In this document: positions 59,113 through 64,000 of the stretch, one piece after another
Layout: each line of letters starts with the position of its first letter
How positions within the stretch are numbered: the stretch's first letter is position 1
Assembly: GCA_016706565.1 (NCBI GenBank)
Contig: JADJJI010000013.1
Span: 124,001-188,000 of the forward strand
Reading direction: 5' to 3'
Source: Piscinibacter sp.
GTDB lineage: Bacteria > Pseudomonadota > Gammaproteobacteria > Burkholderiales > Burkholderiaceae_C
DNA: 64,000 nt
The notes under the pieces: model-generated
The model's database searches: none
What the model was told of the DNA's origin: nothing
What the model saw: only the letters and a program-made list of their open reading frames with translations
Program-made: the position numbers and the translations under genes

Positions 59113-59718
59113 TCAGTGATCGCCCTTGGTCGCGTGCACCATCACGCGGTCAGCCAGCGCGATGGCGAGCGCCGAGAACAGGAAGGCGACATGGATCAGC
59201 GTCTGCCACAGCAGCACCTTGTCGGTGTAGTTGGCGGCATTGATGAAGGTCTTGAGCAGGTGGATCGAGCTGATGCCGATGATGGCGGTGGCCAGCTTGA
59301 CCTTCAGCACCGAGGCGTTGACGTGGCTCAGCCATTCCGGCTGGTCGGGGTGGCCTTCCAGATCCAGCCGCGACACGAAGGTCTCGTAGCCGCCGACGAT
59401 CACCATGATCAGCAGGTTGGAGATCATCACCACGTCGATCAGCGCCAGCACGACGAGCATGATGATCGTCTCGTTCAGCGCGGTCGGCGCCACGTCGCTC
59501 TTGTAGCCGATGCTCGAGACCAGCTTTTCCAGCGCGCCGGCATTGCCGAAGGCGGCCTCGATCAGGTGCACCAGCTCCACCCAGAAGTGGAATACGTAGA
59601 CGGCCTGGGCGAGGATCAGCCCCAGGTACAGCGGCAACTGCAGCCAGCGGCTGGCGAAGATCAGCCGGGGCAAGGGCCGCTGGGGGGCGAAGTTCGGCGG
59701 GGTATCGGGTGCGGACAT
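59113..59718 (-). CDS. YqhA-family (UPF0114/TIGR00645) membrane protein
   Basis: The 201-residue protein has four helices and the family motifs FASRWLQLPLYLGLILAQAVYVFHFW, VMISNLLIMVIVGGYETFVSRLDLEGHPDQPEWLSHVNASVLKVKLATAIIGISSIHLLKTFINA. The ATG at 59718 matches the family start. No function is established. It precedes the CaCA gene by 19 bases and may be co-transcribed. Confidence 0.92.
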   Translation of the reverse strand: MSAPDTPPNFAPQRPLPRLIFASRWLQLPLYLGLILAQAVYVFHFWVELVHLIEAAFGNAGALEKLVSSIGYKSDVAPTALNETIIMLVVLALIDVVMISNLLIMVIVGGYETFVSRLDLEGHPDQPEWLSHVNASVLKVKLATAIIGISSIHLLKTFINAANYTDKVLLWQTLIHVAFLFSALAIALADRVMVHATKGDH

Positions 59719-59861
59719 GGGGTGACTGCTTCGGGTTACTCTTGTGTTGGCGCAGGATTCTAGGCTGCGTAGCATGACAGACGGGGTGGGGCGTCAGGCC
59801 TTCGTAAGAGCATCTGCCTAATGTCCCGGGAAAGCTTCAACCATCACATCCAGGAGACCTC

Positions 59862-61825
<1,964 letters not shown>

Positions 61826-61843
61826 GGTTCGGGCCTGCAACGG

Positions 61844-61869
61844 AACGCGGCGCCTCGGCGCCGCGTTTT
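61844..61869. terminator. Intrinsic terminator between acs and tolA (convergent)
   Basis: AACGCGGCGCC (61844-61854) and GGCGCCGCGTT (61857-61867) form a perfect GC-rich stem, followed by T residues on the plus strand. On the minus strand the stem is followed by a few bases only, so it mainly serves acs but may also stop tolA transcripts. Confidence 0.75.
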
Positions 61870-61887
61870 CGTTGGTGCCGCCGCAGC

Positions 61888-62724
61888 CTACTCGTGCGGC
61901 CGGAAGCTGATCTCGAACGAAGAGGGCACGCGTCCGTCGGTGTCGCGCGGCAGCACTTCGGTCTTGTCGATCGCGCGCAGTACCGCCTCGTCCCAGGACG
62001 GCACGCCACTGCTTCTTAGCAGCTTGCGACCGATGATGGTTCCGTCGGGGCCCGCCCTCACTTCCACCGTGGCCTGCGGATTGCCGCTCACTGAATCGGG
62101 GAACGTGATGTTCGGCAGGATGCGCGCCTTGATGCGCCCGGCGTAGCTTGCCGACGGACCGGCGGTGCGTGCGGCGGTGCCCGTCGAGTTCGGTTCGCCC
62201 GTCGCGCCGGCGATGCCCGCCAGGCGCTTGAGCTGGTCCTCGCGGCGCTTCTCGGCGGCGGCGGCTTCGGCCACGGCGCGTTTCTGCTGCTCCGCGGCTT
62301 CCTTCTTCTTCTTGTCGAGCTCGGCCTGCTTGCGCAGCGCCTCGTCCTTCTGGCGCTGCTGTTCCTCGCGTTTCGCCTCTTCCTTGCGCTTCTCTTCTTC
62401 GCGCTTGGCCTTCTCGATGGCGATCTGCGCGTCGGGCACCTTCTGCACCGGTTCGACCTTGGGCGGCGGCGGAGGCGGCTCCACCTTCTTCGGCTGGGGC
62501 TGCGGCGTGGGCTCGGGTTCGACTGCCCGCGGCGCGGCGATCTGCGGTACCGCGGCCCACAGTTCGGCCTCGACGCCTGCCGGATTGCTCGAGCGCCAGT
62601 TGACGCTGAAGGCCAGCGCCACCAGCAGCAGCGAGTGCACCAGCAGCGCGAGGCCGAGCCCGCGGCCCAGGCCGTCGGGATTGCGCGGAATCAGCGCGTC
62701 ACGGGTCAGCGTGGCGGCGGTCAT
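61888..62724 (-). CDS. tolA: Cell envelope protein TolA
   Basis: The 278-residue protein has one N-terminal helix (about 22-40), a Pro-rich stretch, a long charged alpha-helical domain (about 100-170, rich in Lys, Glu, Ala and Gln) and a C-terminal TonB/TolA-like domain (VSGNPQATVEVRAGPDGTIIGRKLLRSSG). It spans the periplasm and couples TolQR proton flow to the outer membrane during constriction. It starts 7 bases after tolR. The operon appears to end here at the terminator; tolB and pal do not follow. Confidence 0.92.
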   Translation of the reverse strand: MTAATLTRDALIPRNPDGLGRGLGLALLVHSLLLVALAFSVNWRSSNPAGVEAELWAAVPQIAAPRAVEPEPTPQPQPKKVEPPPPPPKVEPVQKVPDAQIAIEKAKREEEKRKEEAKREEQQRQKDEALRKQAELDKKKKEAAEQQKRAVAEAAAAEKRREDQLKRLAGIAGATGEPNSTGTAARTAGPSASYAGRIKARILPNITFPDSVSGNPQATVEVRAGPDGTIIGRKLLRSSGVPSWDEAVLRAIDKTEVLPRDTDGRVPSSFEISFRPHE

Positions 62725-62731
62725 CGTGCCA

Positions 62732-63157
<426 letters not shown>

Positions 63158-63160
63158 GGC

Positions 63161-63889
63161 TCAGCGGGTGTTGGAGAAGCCGGTGCTCGCGTGCGCGTGT
63201 GCCGCAGCCGGGGCGGGCGGGGCGCCGGTGTTGCGCTGCAGGATGTTCGAAAACTCCTCGATGAAGGTCTCGAGCTGCATCGCGATGCGGTCGATGTCGC
63301 GCGCGAAGCGGTTGTAGGCGATCACCGCGGGGATGGCCGCGAACAGCCCGATCGCGGTGGCCACCAGCGCCTCGGCGATGCCGGGGGCGACCGTGGCCAG
63401 CGTCACCTGCTGCATGTTCGACAGGCCGACGAAGGCGTGCATGATCCCCCACACCGTGCCGAACAGGCCCACGTAGGGGCTCACCGAGCCCACCGAGGCG
63501 AGGAAGGACAGGTTGGATTCCACCGCGTCGACCTCGCGCTGGAAGCTCGCGCGCATCGCGCGGCGCGCGCCGTCGAGCAGCGCGCCGGGGTCGGCGACGC
63601 GGCGCTCGCGCAGCTTGAGGAACTCGCGCATGCCGGAGGCGAAGATGCGCTCCATCGGCGCACCGTCGGTGCGCTTGGCGGCGTCGGCATACAGCTCGTT
63701 GAGGTTGCGGCCGGCCCAGAACTCGCGCTCGAATTCCTCGTTGTCGCCGCGCACGCGCTTGAGGCCGAAGATCTTGCCGAAGATCACCGTCCAGCTGGCC
63801 AGCGAGGCGATCAGCAGTCCGGCCATGACCAGCTGCACGACCAGGCTGGCTTGCGTGACGAGGGTGAAGATCGAGAGGTCCTGGTTCAT
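63161..63889 (-). CDS. tolQ: Tol-Pal system protein TolQ (MotA/ExbB family)
   Basis: The 242-residue protein has three helices, with the ExbB/TolQ motifs LSFLASVGSVSPYVGLFGTVWGIMHAF and VAPGIAEALVATAIGLFAAIPAVIAYNRFARDID. It forms the pentameric channel of the Tol motor in the inner membrane. Its ATG overlaps the ybgC stop (ATGA), showing a ybgC-tolQ-tolR-tolA order. Confidence 0.95.
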   Translation of the reverse strand: MNQDLSIFTLVTQASLVVQLVMAGLLIASLASWTVIFGKIFGLKRVRGDNEEFEREFWAGRNLNELYADAAKRTDGAPMERIFASGMREFLKLRERRVADPGALLDGARRAMRASFQREVDAVESNLSFLASVGSVSPYVGLFGTVWGIMHAFVGLSNMQQVTLATVAPGIAEALVATAIGLFAAIPAVIAYNRFARDIDRIAMQLETFIEEFSNILQRNTGAPPAPAAAHAHASTGFSNTR

Positions 63890-64000
63890 CGCAGTTTTTC
63901 GAGGATGCCGTTCGGAATGCGGCGGGGGGTGAAAGTTCCGGCATCGACGCAGCCGATGCGGATGCTTCCTTCGGCCAGCAGCTGCGCAGGCGCCGAGCCG
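63886..64000 (-). CDS. ybgC: Acyl-CoA thioesterase YbgC, C-terminal end only
   Basis: The last 37 codons are in the window and read GSAPAQLLAEGSIRIGCVDA followed by GTFTPRRIPNGILEKLR and a TGA that overlaps the tolQ ATG. The IGCVDAxTFxPRRIP ending is typical of the YbgC hotdog thioesterase encoded first in tol operons. The gene continues beyond the right edge. Confidence 0.85.
   Translation of the reverse strand, partial: GSAPAQLLAEGSIRIGCVDAGTFTPRRIPNGILEKLR

Overview
The window is 64 kb of dense, very GC-rich bacterial chromosome with short intergenic gaps and many ATGA/GTGA stop-start overlaps. The gene content points to a betaproteobacterium of the order Burkholderiales, probably the Rubrivivax/Leptothrix-like group: a Bug-family TctC solute-binding protein, a PA2778/PA2779 pair, a class I fumarase, a ybgC-tolQRA cluster and a fused PhaAB antiporter subunit. 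This assignment is inferred from gene families and composition, not from a search. No rRNA, tRNA, CRISPR array, prophage or insertion sequence was recognised.

Layout. 0-9 kb: a half-size ABC exporter diverges from a marR-nodT-emrA-emrB efflux operon; their shared control region carries three evenly spaced 12-bp palindromes. A long CoA-transferase/acetyl-CoA hydrolase follows. 9-16 kb: a tightly coupled minus-strand operon runs PhnD-like binding protein, sensor kinase, single-domain response regulator, FtsX-type permease, AttH/CrtC-like lipocalin. 16-22 kb: SGNH-like lipoprotein, ODP-type metallo-hydrolase, a LolD-like ATPase (possible partner of the distant permease), miaA, a Bcr-type exporter and the PA2779/PA2778 pair. 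22.5-31.1 kb: a xenobiotic or electrophile response region with two paralogous TetR regulators, a thioesterase, a MATE pump, an SCP2-like protein, two alpha/beta hydrolases, an Old Yellow Enzyme, an SDR and a quinone-reductase-like MDR. Four copies of one 16-bp palindrome lie at its promoters. 31.1-32.5 kb: a decay island with remnants of an MFS transporter, a MarR regulator and a GST.

32.5-43.4 kb: housekeeping and envelope genes (JmjC oxygenase with an rRNA pseudouridine synthase, mutL, DedA, amiC, tsaE, queG) and an unusual c-heme HAMP membrane protein. 43.4-44.1 kb: about 700 bp without a recognisable gene, built from interleaved inverted repeats. 44-51.4 kb: AEC carrier, chalcone-isomerase-like protein, Bug protein, xerD, a DGPF-DGPF-ECF42 sigma module and fumarase. 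51.5-59.8 kb: a Pha/Mrp Na+(K+)/H+ antiporter operon with a coupled DUF2062 gene, a CaCA exchanger and a YqhA-like protein. 59.8-64 kb: acs, a strong terminator, and tolA-tolR-tolQ-ybgC running in from the right edge.

Two core genes, amiC and acs, each carry a single missing base in a G/C run. Restoring one base gives a normal full-length protein in both cases, so sequencing or assembly error is at least as likely as true gene loss. The most interesting leads are the TetR/palindrome regulon (including a predicted leaderless tetR mRNA), the sensor-plus-FtsX-plus-lipocalin operon, the three-site operator array and the interleaved inverted-repeat block.
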